Counted from the first letter of the stretch, positions 30,298 through 44,929 are shown. The stretch: DNA of 64,000 nucleotides from Cordia subcordata (GCA_028554755.1 JAPTOF010000019.1:816001-880000), one strand, 5' to 3'. Made by a program: numbers and translations. The notes: generated from the letters alone by a model not told the origin.

Positions 30298-33200
30298 ATG
30301 GGAGTTGTGATCGAGAGCCATGTTTGGGAGCCAAATCAAGCTCTATATGTGTTTCTATTCGCATCATGTTTCTTATCTATCTATTTTTCACCAAATAGTA
30401 ATAATAATAATTTCAATAAAAGCACCACAATCTTGGACCACTCGCTTCCTTCTTATTTGATTCGCTTCCAGCGGAGCTTCCTTCTCCTCTATTCTGTATC
30501 CTCAGGTCAGTCTTTATACAAGTTCTCATTTTTCTTTTTCTTGTTTTACAATGACTTGCTCTATCTATCTGTTACGTTTTTTTGTTCGGTGTAACATTAT
30601 TGGTGTTTTTTGTTGGGTGTAACATTATTGGTTTGACTCTGTTGTTGTGATTGCAGTGATGGAAGGATTGTGGATGGTGTTTGGGGAGTACGAATTGGCT
30701 TATTATGGGATTAGCAGAGAGCAAATGGTGCTTTCTCTGTGCGTTGGTTATGCAGCTTGTCTTTTCATTGCTAGTTTCTTAGGCATTGTTTCTGATTTAA
30801 TGTAAGCTTTCTTGCTTATCACTTTTCCCGTTCTTTCTTTGGGATTGTTCCTTGATTCATATAATCGCGCATGTTATGTTAAGAATCTTATATTTAAAGG
30901 TGATACGAGGATGATGAAAGAAAAAAAGAAAATTAAAGATCACTAAAAATGTATTCAAGGTGTTAACTTGTAATGCCTCTACTGAATAGGTTCAATAAGT
31001 CTTCTAAAGAATTAGGCATATGTTGAAGATTTGTCGATATATAAAATTCACTAAGTTGTTTTCATAACTTTTCTCTTTTTTGGTTTAAGCTATCATCAGA
31101 TTATGCGCTTGATGATGCTGTTATTTTTAGTTTCTTTTTTATGATTCTTTAGTTAGATAATCCGATTGAAATGTATAAAATGTACAGTTCAGCTCATTAT
31201 GGTTAAAACATGCTAAAGGAGTGTTCTTTTTTGATCCTAGCTATTACAATTTAGTGGTTGCTGAACTATGCTTTATGTTGATTCCTTTTTTCTGCAATTT
31301 TCTTTGCAGTGGTCCGAAGAAAGTTTGTCTGCTATTTTATGCTCTCCACCTCTTGGTTGCCATATGGAAGAGGTTTATCTCACACCCTAGTCTTTGGTTA
31401 GCAAGCATCTGTCTCTCAATTGCTTCATCAATATACTCTTTCAGTTTTGAGACATGGATGGTGATTGAACATGATAAGGTTTGTTGGTTGGAATATCATA
31501 CTCTCTTAATAGAATTCTTCATCATACATTAGTTCAAGCTGGTTCGGACTTGCTCATTTATACTCGTCCAGTTGGAGAATTTATCGCTTATTGTAGATCT
31601 ACCTGAACTTCTGCGGACTGTTTTATAAGATTGTTCACTCACGAGCACTTTATAGATTTCATTTTTATCTTTAATGAATTCCATGCAAGCGAACACTGTT
31701 GGGAGTTATTAATGACAGACGTATGATCATTGTCTCTAGGTAGGGCAGAGGCAAGATATGGTGAATGACATGTTCTGGTTAATGACTTTCTTTGACTCTG
31801 TGTCATTTTTGGGAAGCCAAGTGCTAGGGAATTGGCTTATTGGCAGGGGTGCAGAGAAAACTATACTATCTCCTTCCTCTGCAGCTCTGGTCCTGGTAAT
31901 CATCTCTATTATATACATCAGTAGAGTACATAAAGAACCTCCTCGTGCAGCTGTCATGACTGATTACCGGCAGTCATTTTGTTCTTATATCTTACATGGT
32001 AAACATGCGAATCCCTGTTTTATCCTACTTTACAAATTTAAATTAGATTATCTTTTTCTAAGCAAAAAATATTTAATCCAATTTTCTCAATTAGTCATTA
32101 GATAAGAATAGCGGGTGGAAGACTATGCAGTGACATGAACTTTAACACTATGGTAAAATTGGATGAAAACCTACCATGAGATGAATGGAAATATTGAATG
32201 CACTTTCTGCTGATATATTACTGTTCGATAGACAACTTCTGTTGGGATTGTAAGGAGGAAAAGTTTGTCCTATCTTTCAAATTGAATCTATCTGGTTCTC
32301 ACTTCCTTTACGTATTTATCTTCCTTCTCTTAGTGTCTCCTGTACACTGGGATGCATACATCATTTCCTTGAAAAGACAAAACAAAATTGATTAATATGT
32401 GAAATATTAAGATTTATGTTCTAGGGCATAAGTTTCTGGCAGAAGGAATAAAAAAGAAGTAATGAATCTTTCTTCTTTGAAATATCATTACTTATGTGAC
32501 TTTTGTTTTTGGACCAATGATTTTTGTATAGTCATGCTGATAGTATACAAGAATATATGCACAGATTATAGATTTGGTGTAAATATTTTTGGTTGCACCT
32601 CCTTGGTGTGTATTAATAAATCCTTTTGCTTCAAAAAAAAGGGATAAAAAAGAGTTCTTGTATCAATATCTTTTTATTGTCGAGAAAGATCTAATGGCAT
32701 CTGCTTACTAAATAGATTGTAATGCCTGTTAGATAAAAGGATATGGCTATTATCATGGGCTCAAACTTGTCTCCACTTCTCGTTTGGCGCTTTCTGGATT
32801 CTTTGGGCCCCTACAGTAGTGGTAAGTACTCGATCGGCTTTGGATAGCTACTATTTTTACTTCATTCGATCCCCTTACTCAATTTTTTTTTCTTTTGGTT
32901 GAACCTTAATTTTCACATTTATAGATTTTGGGCACTTCATTAAAAGTAATCGACATTTTCCCATTTTTGTTAGTTTTATTGTTATATACATGTCAATATC
33001 TTTTAAACCTTTTCTATGAATCCATGACTTTGAGTTATGCATTTCGCCAGCAAATTTGTTACTAAACTATAAAGATCATTGAATTTATAGTTGTTATGGT
33101 TATGAAATATTCTGCATTTATCACTGTTTTGGATATTTTATTGATGTAGCAAACATATTTTATTTGTCTCCTTGCTCCAGGCTGATGGTAGAGAGGTTTC

Positions 33201-34231
33201 ATTGGGATTAATATATCCTTGTTTGCTGGGTGCTAGAATGCTTGGAAGCACTGCTTTTCCTTGGCTTTTTAGTGGCCCAATTTCATTTCGAACTGAGGAA
33301 TGCTTAACATATGCGTTTCTTATCATGGGCCTCCTTTTATCTATTGCAGCTTATGACTATCAGGTTTGTTAGACTTCAACTGTTGACCATAATAGGACTA
33401 TTTAATGATTAACAAGTTTCAGTCTTTACATCTTGCTATATTATTTGCAGGAAATTGATATTCTTGTGATGCTATTCTGCTTATTTCATGCGTGCAGTGG
33501 CCTAGTGTTGCCTTCACTTGCCAGATTGAGGAGCATGTAAATTGTACCGCTGATTTTTCTTATTTTGAAATTCTTCATTTTTTATCATCAATTATGCAGT
33601 GTGTATGTTTTCTCTGTCTATCATTATTCTCTTGATGTCAGATGGATGAATAATAGAATCTTTTCCATATGCCCCAATCAGACATGTGCCGAATGAACTT
33701 CGGGGAGGAATGATGAGTCTATCTTTGGTTCCTGGAAATGCAGCATTATTGATATTTTTAGTGCAAGTATGTACTTCCAAACCACAAAACTTCTTCTTTT
33801 CCCTTCCTCCGCATACTATGGTCAGATAAAAATGGTTTGCATAATTTGAGTTTTTTTAATGTATATATTACTTGAGAACTATACAGGTTGTACTCTGAAA
33901 TCCAGTCTTTGATATATTTAGTTCTTCAGGCTGTTTTTTATCCTTAAGTAACTCGAGCATATTCCTGTGTATGCTTATAGCATGAATGCTTCATTCAATC
34001 TCTTCGTCTTCTCTTTCGATTGATATTTTCTTTATGATTCTCTCTCTTTGCAAATGGGCTTTCAATCTGAGAGAAGTTATTGATGTCTTACTGTTGCAGA
34101 GAGTTTATTATCGGAACATTGAGAATTCAACAGTTATGGCATTTGCTGCTGTTGGGTTGTTCTCTGCAGCTGGTTGCATGCATGCACTGAAGCAGCTGGG
34201 AAAACGTCATGAAGATTTGCACAAGTTGTGA
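30298..34231 (+). CDS. MFS transporter, MFSD5/MOT2-like
   Basis: Nine exons keep frame: 30298-30505, 30657-30801, 31310-31478, 31740-31998, 32733-32821, 33181-33363, 33451-33536, 33682-33766, 34100-34231; 451 residues. Many hydrophobic helices run from the N terminus (about residues 15-30) to the end. Family marks include GEYELAYYGISREQ, LGIVSDLIGPKK (the loop 2-3 region, MFS motif-A-like), FETWMVIEHD, CLHFSFGAFWILWAPTVV and VPNELRGGMMSLSLVPGNAA. It belongs to the MFS_5/molybdate-anion transporter family (MFSD5 in animals; MoT2 in Chlamydomonas). Plant members are annotated as molybdate-anion transporter-like, but their substrates are mostly not proven, so molybdate transport is inference. 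The gene is convergent with the P4H gene. Confidence 0.94.
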
Positions 34232-34239
34232 TTCTATAC

Positions 34240-35040
34240 CTCTAGAATCTTGACACTCACTATTTTAGGGAGGGACTCAGTGTCATCAGATCCTGCTGAC
34301 AAACTCAGAGAAATATTGTGAAGCACTCCGAGATCTACTGTCCAGCAGGCTTCCGAACCACTTGAGGAAACAGGACGTTAAAATAAATGGAACCATAGAG
34401 TCAATCATGTTTCCCCATTAGCCGTCCCTGCACCCATAGTTCTTCTCTAGGATGGAAACTACTAAACCACAAAGTACAATCTGAAATAGACGACACATGC
34501 TTTGAGAGTATTAATCCAGCAATTTTGTGGGCTCTGTACAGGCAAGCTGTCAGGGGATGCTTATAATCCTGAGAAGCTGGTAAGCTGGTTAGTATGACTT
34601 TGTAACTGAGACGCATACTGATTTGGTTTTATGCAGCACATTTTTTCGCTCCATTAACTAAAGGGAGGTGGCTTGAGTTTTATTGTTGCGTCTTTCTCTT
34701 TCTTTTTGGATTGAATTTACATTGTGAACGATCTAGAAGTTGGAAATATGTTAAAGCAACCGAGGAATATTCTTATCATTTTTTGTTTAATTAACGGAAG
34801 AAAAGTATAAAATGGTTCCTTCAATTGTTTCATTTTGAAAATTTACTTTTGTTTCAATAGCATTGTAGAAGTTAAAAAGGAACCTGGAAAGGAACCTGGA
34901 AATTTTAAGGAAAAGATTAACAAAATTGATATACGTTGCTCAAAGTCTGTACACTACAACAATCGTATAATAATTCGAAGTTTGGCCAATAACAGGATTA
35001 ACAATAGACAGTTTGTGAACAATACTTTGACACACAGAAG
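34240..35040. other. Convergent gap between MFS and P4H genes
   Basis: 3' flanks of the two genes. A short direct repeat (ggaacctggaaa twice) lies near 34880-34900. The plus-strand ORF 34835-35128 overlaps the last P4H exon in antisense and is not believed. Confidence 0.5.
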
Positions 35041-35044
35041 ACGA

Positions 35045-38000
35045 TCAATCATCAGTCTCTTGATCCCTGATCCACTTTGTGGCGACCCACTTTTCGCCTC
35101 TAAGCACAGGACAGCTCCCATGAAGTGATGTCTGCAGTGACCCCAAGCAATGAAATCAATCATATGACCAAACACAAAAATCATGAGAAAACTGCAGCTG
35201 AGAACAAAACATAATTTACTTAAGAGTCAAAAAAGTATTTGTACTCCAGAGAAAAGCTATAGTTAGCACAATATCGTGGACGAAGAGGTTGGGCACCACT
35301 GATCAGTACCCACCTACCTCTGTCCTACGTGACCCCTGCCATCCCCTTCTCCGGTGACAGTGCTTAACAATTGTGACCAACAAATGCATAATAAGTATAT
35401 GTGCTACTTAACAGTATGACACGAGTAATTGGCTAGCAGAGCTATGTGAGATTCAACGTTGAAGTCTACGTTTTACCTGTACTTGGCTATCACCTTGCCA
35501 GAGTTACTCCAGTCTCACATCTTCTGCCTAAGGAGATTGCCAAAAATATCCACTTATACTAAACCATAATACGCATATGTTCCAGTGCAGCTAACAAATA
35601 TAACAATTTCCGCTGAGGGTGGAATAAAGCTAATCTAGTGCCTAGTTTCCCCAATTCATGGTCACACTAGTACCAACTACATGATTCAAGAAACATATGA
35701 AAATTCATAGCAAAAGAAATAAGAATACAAGACCTCAAAAAGCATTAAGAGATAAGGAGATAAGGAAAATAAAATAGCCTCGAAGCACTCACCGGATCTA
35801 TAGTACCATTAGGAAAGAGAGAATAGAAGAGAAGTCCATCCCCTCTACGTGGTTTTACTTTAAGACCAATACACTTGCGGTAATCATAACTAGAATCCAT
35901 GTTCTGGCCATGCTACAGATGAAAGCATTGTTTCAAGAAAACAAACACAAGGAAGAAAAGTGATACTGGGAAGCCACGAATGAATAACAGCTGAAGAGAA
36001 ACACAATGAGCATGAGGTTACCTCAAACGGGAACATGGTTTCTCCGCCTTCTTCAACATCAGATAAATACAATAAAAACGAAGCCATCTGCACAAATTAA
36101 CCAAGTCCAAATGTTACTGATCTATGGTATACATTGCCTAGTGATGCCCACTAAATGATATCCCATGAACAAGCATCGCATGGATGATCCTGCCCGATGG
36201 ATTTTCATCTGATGTTACTAAGTGATCATCTTGGTATTCTAACCGGTAGACATGGCATTTTGAAAACAATACTTCACTTTCACAACCAAAATAGACAATC
36301 TAAACCTTCCTGTGCAATTAGTTGATGAGGCCTACAAAATGAGGTTGATATACAATTCAAAAGGTACAAAAGGAGGAATATTTAGCTTAGTTCACGTCAT
36401 ACAAGGCTAATATCCCTCAGAAGTCTATAAAAAAGAGTTTGTTACAAATATTGGTTATCAAGCACACCTCAAAACTATGAACAAGAGAAATAATGGACAT
36501 GACGGTGATATAGTGTTTCTAGCAAAAGTAAGGAATTCAAAATCACTATTTGTTTTTGAAGCAAATGGGCAATAGCCAGATAATTCTCAGATTATGAATT
36601 ACCCTCTAGGCTTATTGCCAATGAATATTACAGAGGTTAACAGATCTGATATCTTAAGTGCTGCATGCAATCCAGATCATGGCCAGGATCCACTATCTCC
36701 AGGATTTTGCAAAGTTTATTTTGAGGATTGAAGCTTAAAGCAATCAGAATCATTAAGGCAACTAAACCTTTTATTTTCTCACCCTCACATGCACACACAT
36801 CACAGAGAGAGAGGGAGAAAGATGAGAGTAACATAATATTTGCTCATTTTGCTTTATAAGGAACAAAATATAATCCCATAAATCAGCAAATTTTACATCA
36901 CATTATCACATACATGTCATACCAATCAACAAAACAGGCACATCCAAAGGTCATGATAATATAGGTATTTACACGCACCTGGCACCTGTTTAAACAAGAA
37001 ATAAACAAGGGAATAGATATTATAGATAATTATCATGCATACCCTTTGGCTCTTCTGTGGGCCGTATTCAGCAGGATTGAATGCATCATAGTGAGAATGA
37101 TACCTCTGACCAATCTCATATCGCAAGACATTAAAAGCCTGAAACAAAATTACCTCCTTGAGTTGCTAAGATAATTGTAAATTGAGCGACTTCAAGGCAG
37201 AAATTGTTCCATTGTTCTGTAGACTGAAAAAAGAAATAACCCAAAAAAATAGAGCAAGGGAAAATTTTGGAAGATTTTCATAGGCATAAAATTATACGCA
37301 TAATTGTAAATTTAGCTGAATTCAAGGCCAAAAAGGTTCTTCGCATAATAATGAACCAAAGCACATTGGTAAAGTTTAAAGACCGACAGCAATATACTTT
37401 CTTTTAGGACATTAGAAACCACCAATAGTATACTTTTTTGGCCATTAGAAACTACCAATGCACAAATAAGCATGATTACATGTTTTAATCTGCATCCTAG
37501 AAGCCAACAGCATGCCAAGTTTCAAGCCTGCAATGTAACTGTCCATAGTGCCAAATCAAGAGGGTGCATCATCATGGAATCAACATTTTGGAATTCTGAA
37601 TTTATTCAAACTGTTAGCAGCTAAGCATTGCCAAGATAAAATCCTTCAAACAAAGACAACTTCCCAGAAATACTTTTTACTCTATGTAAATCATAAGAAA
37701 AAAACAAAAGATTCCAGCCAGCACATGTATATCTCATAACCTCACCGTACCACCGGGTTGAAAAGGGTAGTAAATGACTTCTAATTTGAACAACATGATA
37801 TTTGCCTGCCTAAAAGCATCAATGCTTGTGTATGTTCTCAAATTTGATGCATAAAATTATTGGCATATTTTCAAACTTTTGCAGTGAAAATGCAAAAATG
37901 ATATCTCTCTAGATTAACTATTCCAAATGCAACTGTACAATATGGAAGTGGCAAGGGAAAGGACAAGTGATATAAGTTATCATGCAATGATTCTTACCTC

Positions 38001-39683
38001 TCCATGTGTCCTTGAAATGGATGTAGCCTTTGCAATTTTCTCCTCAATAACATCCAAAATCCCAGTCTTGTCCTCAGATGCACTCATAAACATTCCAGAA
38101 CTGTTTAGCAAGAAATCACAAATAAGCATAAATCCACCTAATAAGTAAACACACTAGGTTTTTCAGAAACTCGCTTTTTTTGTGAATGGATAAAATAAAA
38201 ATGGTAGTCTGAAATAAAGGAAGGGTCAGTTGGCTGGGAAAAGCAACAACAAACAGCACGGATCAACATGGTTGACTTCTTAGATCGTTGTTTACCTCGT
38301 CCTAATGCCCTTGGTGTTTTCAGCTGTTTCTCCTTTACGCAGAGCTAGGGATGATGGTGCTAAATGTTTCTTCGCCATTTTAACTATGCTTTCACATTGT
38401 TCTGCAGTTGCGAAATTGGGAAAGTATAATGCACGTGGGTACCAACTTAAAACCTACACCACAACAACAGCAAGAAAGAAATTTATATGTGAAGGAGAAG
38501 AAGACAATCTAGCCAAATGGGAAAAAGAAATGAAATCAAATGGCGCTAACTACTAAATCCTCAAAACTCATTAACAAGTAATATGCTGCTCAAGCATTGA
38601 CAGTTATGTCAAAGAAATTACATATTTAGCTACACGTACAAACTAGATTTTCAAGGTCTTTGTCTCTGTCTGCTGGTGAGGCGACCCCAAATGAAACACT
38701 ACAAATGATATGCAATATGTAAGGATTCTTTTGTGGTCACAAGACTGAACCAACACCTGGAAAATTTAAGTTATCAGACACATAGATCTATGGGAAATGG
38801 AATAACAAACTTGCAAATTGAGTTTTAAAATGAATCTCCACAATATGCAGAATTATAGCATCTTCATTTGCCAAAGGATAAACTCATATCTGTTACTTTG
38901 TGCTCATATATGTCTTCTTGTCCTTGTTCCTTATTCTAATCTAACTCTAAAGGCTAATCACTTCTCTTAAGAGCCTAAGTAGTTTCAAGATTAAACTCAA
39001 AGTTCCAGTATCTTGAGTACTTCTGATAGACAGGGTTTCTCCAATAAAACCTAAAACAAGATACTATTACCACAATATCTAACTATATCTCTGCATGCTT
39101 CACAACAATTTTCATGACAGATGCATTCACAAGACGAAAATGAAATAATAGAGCCTCACAAACACATTGCTGAAACTGCAGCTGGTTTAAGTCCATCAGT
39201 ATGTCTGATGCAAAAAGTAATTAACTGCGCCAAGTTTAACTAGAAAAAATGATTCCATCCAGATTGCGGTGTTGAAGATTACAATTAAGTCTTTAATCAC
39301 TAGATTATTACTCCACGCAGCACACTTTAAAAGATAAAGTTCAATAAGTTCCAAGAGAATAAAAGAAATTTGTAACATCCTATCACATATTGGATTATTC
39401 CACTAAAAGACTCACAGAATTGATGTCGGATGAGATGCTACAAAAATAGACTTAAAAAGGTCGTATAACACACCTGAAAAGGAATTGTCACAAGAGAATC
39501 CTCTCCGGTGACGCCATGTGGCAACGGATCAAACTCCCTGCTCTCCTCATTTACCGATTCCAACTCCCTCGGCCGTGGCCGTAAACTCGCCTCATCCTAC
39601 ATTTGATCAAGTAACATAAAACGTACAATATACGCATATAAACACACACACAAAGAGAGAAAAATACGTGTGTTGTGTGTGTG

Positions 39684-39718
<35 letters not shown>

Positions 39719-39855
39719 AGTGATACCTGCTGAGAGAGGAGGGTGGAGCCGAAGAAGCCGGCGAGGAAGAAGAACAGACACAGTGAAAACACGGCGGGCA
39801 GCCCTAAACTTGACCACGCTCCTCCTCCTACTATTGTTCTACCTCTGCTCTTCAT
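35045..39855 (-). CDS. Prolyl 4-hydroxylase, P4H9-like
   Basis: Eight exons on the minus strand keep frame: 39855-39727, 39596-39474, 38453-38296, 38100-37998, 37138-37043, 36087-36022, 35912-35793, 35131-35045; 293 residues. A short basic N terminus is followed by one hydrophobic segment (about residues 20-40), the type II anchor of plant Golgi/ER P4Hs. The 2-oxoglutarate/Fe(II) dioxygenase core shows His187-x-Asp189 in YHSHYD, distal His269 in SLHGSCPV, and Lys279 (GEKWVATKW) that binds 2-oxoglutarate. Neighbouring marks are SSGMFMSASED and LLYLSDVEEGGETMFPFE. Plant P4Hs hydroxylate proline in extensins, arabinogalactan proteins and other Hyp-rich proteins before O-glycosylation. The sequence is most like Arabidopsis P4H9 from memory. 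Intron 1 contains a GA microsatellite at 39687-39715. Confidence 0.95.
39687..39715. repeat. GA microsatellite in P4H intron 1
   Basis: About 14 GA units near the first donor of the P4H gene, next to a GT-rich tract at 39667-39683. Confidence 0.9.
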
Positions 39856-40348
39856 GTTTTACCCCCACGATTATTGATTTCAAATCCAACACCGATCGTG
39901 TGGTAAATAATAATTATATCAATTGTCTTTAACTGAACAGTGAAGCTATTTTGAAAAAAAAAAGAAAAAAGAAAAAGAAAGTGAGAGAGAGATAATGAAA
40001 TGAGAGGAATTATGAGAAGAAATTTCAAGTCCAATGCACGTCTTCAAATGAAATGAAATTTTTGTGGAGGGTGCGAGATAATGAACAGATGATGATTTTG
40101 ATGGGCCCGACTTTGACTCTCGTACGCTGCTGGAAGCCTTGTGCTGTGAGGAAACTGAGCACGATTATCAGAAATTCTGAAAATAATGATATTTGCTTAT
40201 TGATTTATTTATTACATATTTCCTCATAACTCGTGGTGTTACTGTAATCTTTTTCTTTATCAGAGGTGATTTATGCAATTTAATTTCGTTATCAAACGGT
40301 GAACGATCTTTCTGTGGGTGCATGCATCCTCATCGGCTGGTTTTTGAA

Positions 40349-40476
40349 TTTAGGAGTTGTTTGGCTTGGCTTATTTTAGTATTTATAAACACTTCTAAAA
40401 AAAAGTACTCTTTCATATATTTTTTATTATTTAGTGCTTATAAATCACAAATAAGTAAAATCAAACAACCTCTAAA
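40349..40476. mobile_element. MITE-like foldback element
   Basis: TTTAGGAGTTGTTTGGCTTG at the left faces TTTAGAGGTTGTTTGATTTT when the right end is read in reverse complement, about 40 bp of imperfect inverted repeat in a 128-bp unit. The GTTGTTTGG end is common in plant hAT- or Harbinger-type MITEs. A clean target duplication is not visible. Confidence 0.65.
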
Positions 40477-43400
40477 TATTGGTTTGCTTATGAGAAAGTT
40501 TTATATATACTCTTGTAGCAGCAACTAGAGTTTGGCATAGGTTTCTAGTTTTTTATACTATTTTTTTAACGGACGTAATGTTACACTGGTTAAGTTTTAT
40601 TAAATGATCTTTTGATGTTAGAATATTTAAATATGATGGATCATTTAATGAACTTTAAATCGTACCCATTAGAAAATCTATTTTTTATATTAGAAAATAT
40701 TTTTTTGTTTGCTAGCATTTGTAATCTTTTAAGATTAATTTAAGTTAATTAAATAGAAAAGGATAATGTGACAATTATATTTATATTGGCCCAAATTGGC
40801 CCACTAATTGAATGGTAACTAAACTATTGTCACAACAAATTATCGTAGGCTTTAAAAGTCCAAGTGGGGTCCACCTCTGGTCTCTTAAAACCACGCTTAA
40901 GTAAAAATGAATGGAAGACAGAGTCAGCAAACAAGAAAACTAATGCCAATTGGACAGACAACACACGTCACTGAAACTTTTCTGCTCACTTGTTTTATAG
41001 TTTTTCTGTTTTGTGTTCCCCTTTTGGGCTTAAAAAGCAATCCTGGTCGGTTGAGAAAAAATACCGACCCGGTTTCAAATTAAATAATGAATGATATTAT
41101 CGTTAACATTTCTTGTTTGGAAGATTCAGAAAAATTAAATCATTTGACTTGGAATCTAACAGAGAATAAAAGTTAATGTTTCTTATAGGGGAATCTTGGT
41201 GCTTAATTGGGTTTGAACTAATCGATTTCTCAAGGCCTTTATTCATTGTTCTTGAAATTTGCGTTAACACTTCTGTGCAATGAGCAGTATAATTATAACA
41301 AAGATTATGTGTGTACATCATAAAATTAATTGTTATGTTTACAAAATCTATCTGATTCTGTGTTTGCCATCCAATCGAAGAAAAAATGCGACAATTAAGA
41401 AGTTTCTATTTAAGAGGTCAACAGCAAAACATTATGCATCGCAAGATTGTGCTAAGTTAACAATTTGGTTACTTACTACTATTTAAAATTAGTAAGAATG
41501 TGCTCAATCGTGCATTACGAGTACGCATGCCTCAGCTGCGCTTCCCTCGCACCCTCTCTGGTCTCATCTTTAGCTGACAAAGAATGCATGTAGACTTGAG
41601 AAATAAGCATCAGATAAGCAGCGAAAAACTCTACCCACGTTACATCACATGTTACCCAACTAGCTCGCTCACTCTGTATTCCACAAAATTTGTAGCATAA
41701 AGGATCAAAACTCATTTAGGATAATCCCAGTTCACCAAACGAATAAATGGACCTCCATGCCACAATATAAAAGCCTATGCTTGGGCCTACTTCTTCGAAA
41801 GAGGAAGCTTTATTCATGTCCTTGGGCTCACTCAGCTAGGCCCAGTATCCTTCTTTCCATCGTCTTGGACTTGCAGGCCTGCTGTGGTTTGTCTCACGGT
41901 TCCCGGGAGCAAGCTTGAGAGAACAATTTAACGTTTGTCCAATAGTGTTCATTATGACAGATTACCTAAGCAGGAGAAACAAAATTATGATGGAATCCGG
42001 TGCATTAGTGCTGGTATGATCTCACCCCCACATCTAAATATCTAAACCAGGGTGTGAGCTCATAGAGCAGCTATCATGTATTGCTGGAAACGAATTGAAG
42101 GCCACCACCATAATACCCGTGGAGACCATTGCGTGCATGTGGCAGGTACAACCCAATGGCGACCAGTTTCAGGTCCAACTAACTGTTTACTAATGCCAGA
42201 GGCGAAAACGACCTTTCAGCTTTCCTCTCAAATTGCTAAACCGTCCACTGTAGCGTCCTCTGCATCTGGTACATTATGCGAGCTCTTTATTTTCTATGAA
42301 TTTATTCAGAAATGCATCAACTATAACTTATGGCTAAAGTTTATTGCACATTGGCAATATGTGGAGTTAAAAGACTGACTTAGTGGGCCCTCTCCACCGA
42401 AGGAGGAAATAGGAAATCCACGAGTAACCCAATAGCTTGCTTGCTTGATTGTTGCTTATCCATAATCATGTCCTTCAAATTTCATCTAAAACAAGATTAC
42501 TTTAGGTAGAAAGAAACAGTTGAGTAGTAATTTTTTTGTGGTTCAAAATCTTAAGTTCGAACTTATATTTTTCTATCTCAAATATGATCTGAATTTTTAC
42601 GGACTTATAGCAGATGCCTAATTTCACGAAAAAGAAAAGTTACTCAATCAATAGAATGAAGGAAAAGGAAGCGTTGATTAATTTGGAAAAATTGCCCAAA
42701 GCGGTCAGTGTTTAATCTTCAAATGAATTGCCTACTGAGACGGTAATCTCGAAATCAAGTGATCATAAATATGTGCATCACGTTTGTAGATATCATATGT
42801 GCAGACGTTTCATAACTAACGTTGTTTAAATTTTGATAACATCTTGATATTCCAACAGGGATACAGCAGTGAGATGAGAGCCTAACAACTATCGTGAACA
42901 AATTTTGTTTCTACCTTTATATATAACATAAAACTTAACGCCATTGCTATTGGACTTTAACGTATAACTGGGAGTGTACTGCACGTTGGCATGACATAAT
43001 CTAAAGTTAGAGTGACTTGTGGGCCTTCCTGTTGGAGAAGGTACAAGAAATCCGTGAGAATTAGAATTTCATCTATAGCTAGGTTGTTTTCCTGAAACCG
43101 TATCCTCCATCTCAACCAGAATTGTAGTCCACGGAGGGGTATCATTTTCTTTATAATAATTCTCTTCGCCTAATTGTAGCCATGTACTTTTGGTTAGCCT
43201 TTTAACCACCATAACAAGATAAGTGTTTTTCCAAGTCATATAAAAAGTTCTTGTGATATTAAAAATTATTATTACTCCTGTACCATTAAAAAATATTATA
43301 TAATCACTCCAAAAAATGATCTCCATTAGAGAGGTCTTATGCAAGAGAAAAAACTATTGACCGTATTGTATTGTAACGAGTTTTAAAACTACAACAGGTC

Positions 43401-44182
43401 TTATACAACTTATATATAAAAAGAACAAAGATAACATGAACTTACACACCATAATACGCTATTATCAATAACCTACTAATGAGCATAAAGGAACGAGAAG
43501 GGTCGCGATTACTGAATAGCCGTGATGGTAGATTGATGGCTACCTTAACTTGTCTGCTTGGTCCAATACAAAAGTATACGTCATCCAGAACCTCAAGGTC
43601 CATTTCTAATTTCCGTTCAAACCCAGACAAATTTTGTGTTTGCAATGTTCTAATTACAGAGACTTCCGTGATTTAATAAACCTTTCTTCAATGAATGAAA
43701 CTGCACCCCCGTGATCCACCGAATCCTATTTTTTTCTCTTAAATTAAGATGGTTGCTGAAAACGTCCAAATTTCAATTCTCTATGCATCTTAGAGTCCAG
43801 AAAGAAAAACATGCATCTGAGAATGATCATATTTCATGGCTACAGTCTTAAGTGATAAAAAACTGATTATCTATTTTGATTAGAAATTAAAAATTTTTAT
43901 TAGTAATATGGTATTAAGATAAGCGGTGACAAATTGTTACTTGTATACAATATTTATCGTAGTACAATAAATGTAACATGAAATTGTTTAGAATGAATGA
44001 CCATAAAAAATATCTCTTTTTTTTTGCTTGCCAAGCCAAAAAAAAACATATCTTTTTTAATGGTTGATATTATGCGGTTACTTTTTGAAAGGAGAAGAAA
44101 AAGTAAATAATATTTCGGGGTTTATCAAAAAAAAGCAGTAAATTCGTTAAATAACCTTTGCGTTTAATTTCCCTTTAAGGAT

Positions 44183-44414
44183 TTAGGGCTTGTTTGGATT
44201 GGCTTTTTTTAAAAGCGTTTTTTTAACAACTTTAAAAAAAAAAAAATTTGGAGAAGTTGAAAATTCTGGCTTCTAAAAAAGCTGTATTTAAACTTTTTTC
44301 AGAGTTTCAACTTTTTTAGAAGCCAAATTAAATAGTTATTACAAATTTAATGTAATTTTTTCAAGAAAAAAAAATTACTTTTCCTTAAAAAAAAACAATC
44401 CAAACATGCCCTTA
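44183..44414. mobile_element. Tourist/Harbinger-like MITE with TTA duplication
   Basis: The element 44186-44411 (226 bp) begins GGGCTTGTTTGGATTG and ends CAATCCAAACATGCCC, an inverted repeat with one mismatch. It is flanked by TTA on both sides (44183-44185, 44412-44414), the 3-bp duplication of PIF/Harbinger elements. No ORF is present. Confidence 0.75.
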
Positions 44415-44929
44415 TATTTTCGAGAAACCACCATCGGTGGATCGATTGCGAAAGATGTTAAGAGGGATGTCCTCGTTTAAGATGATTGAAATAGTTGGCT
44501 AGTAGAACTTCTACGTCGCGGCTGCCCACCCATCTTGTGTAGAATAATTACAGGTGTATGAACGGACCCGTGAACCATAACACGTACCGTTCAAGATTTT
44601 CCCTTTTCTTGGAACTTGCAAATATTTATAGCGGAGATAATCCATCCGACGATTTCTGATTGTACCATGCCTTGACTATTGATTCTACACTTGACGAAGC
44701 ATTTGACCATTTGGGACTCTAACTTGCTTTGCCACTTTTGAGCAGTGGAGCTAATTTTGCTCTTGATAGTTCAGTATAACTTTTCGCTTTTCTTTGTGCA
44801 AACAGAAAAGACGAAGACCGCAAACAGAAATTAGCAGAGACTGAATCTTAAGAACTAAGCAGAGACTAGTGTAACAAAAAAAAAAGAACAAAGAAAAGGA
44901 AAAGCAGAGACTAGTGCAATTAGGACACT

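Noticed and set aside
34835..35128. Plus-strand ORF overlapping the last P4H exon
   Set aside because: It is antisense to conserved catalytic residues of P4H, so it is a shadow.
42076..42378. Plus-strand ORF of 100 codons
   Set aside because: There is no motif, and composition does not differ from the surrounding intergenic DNA.
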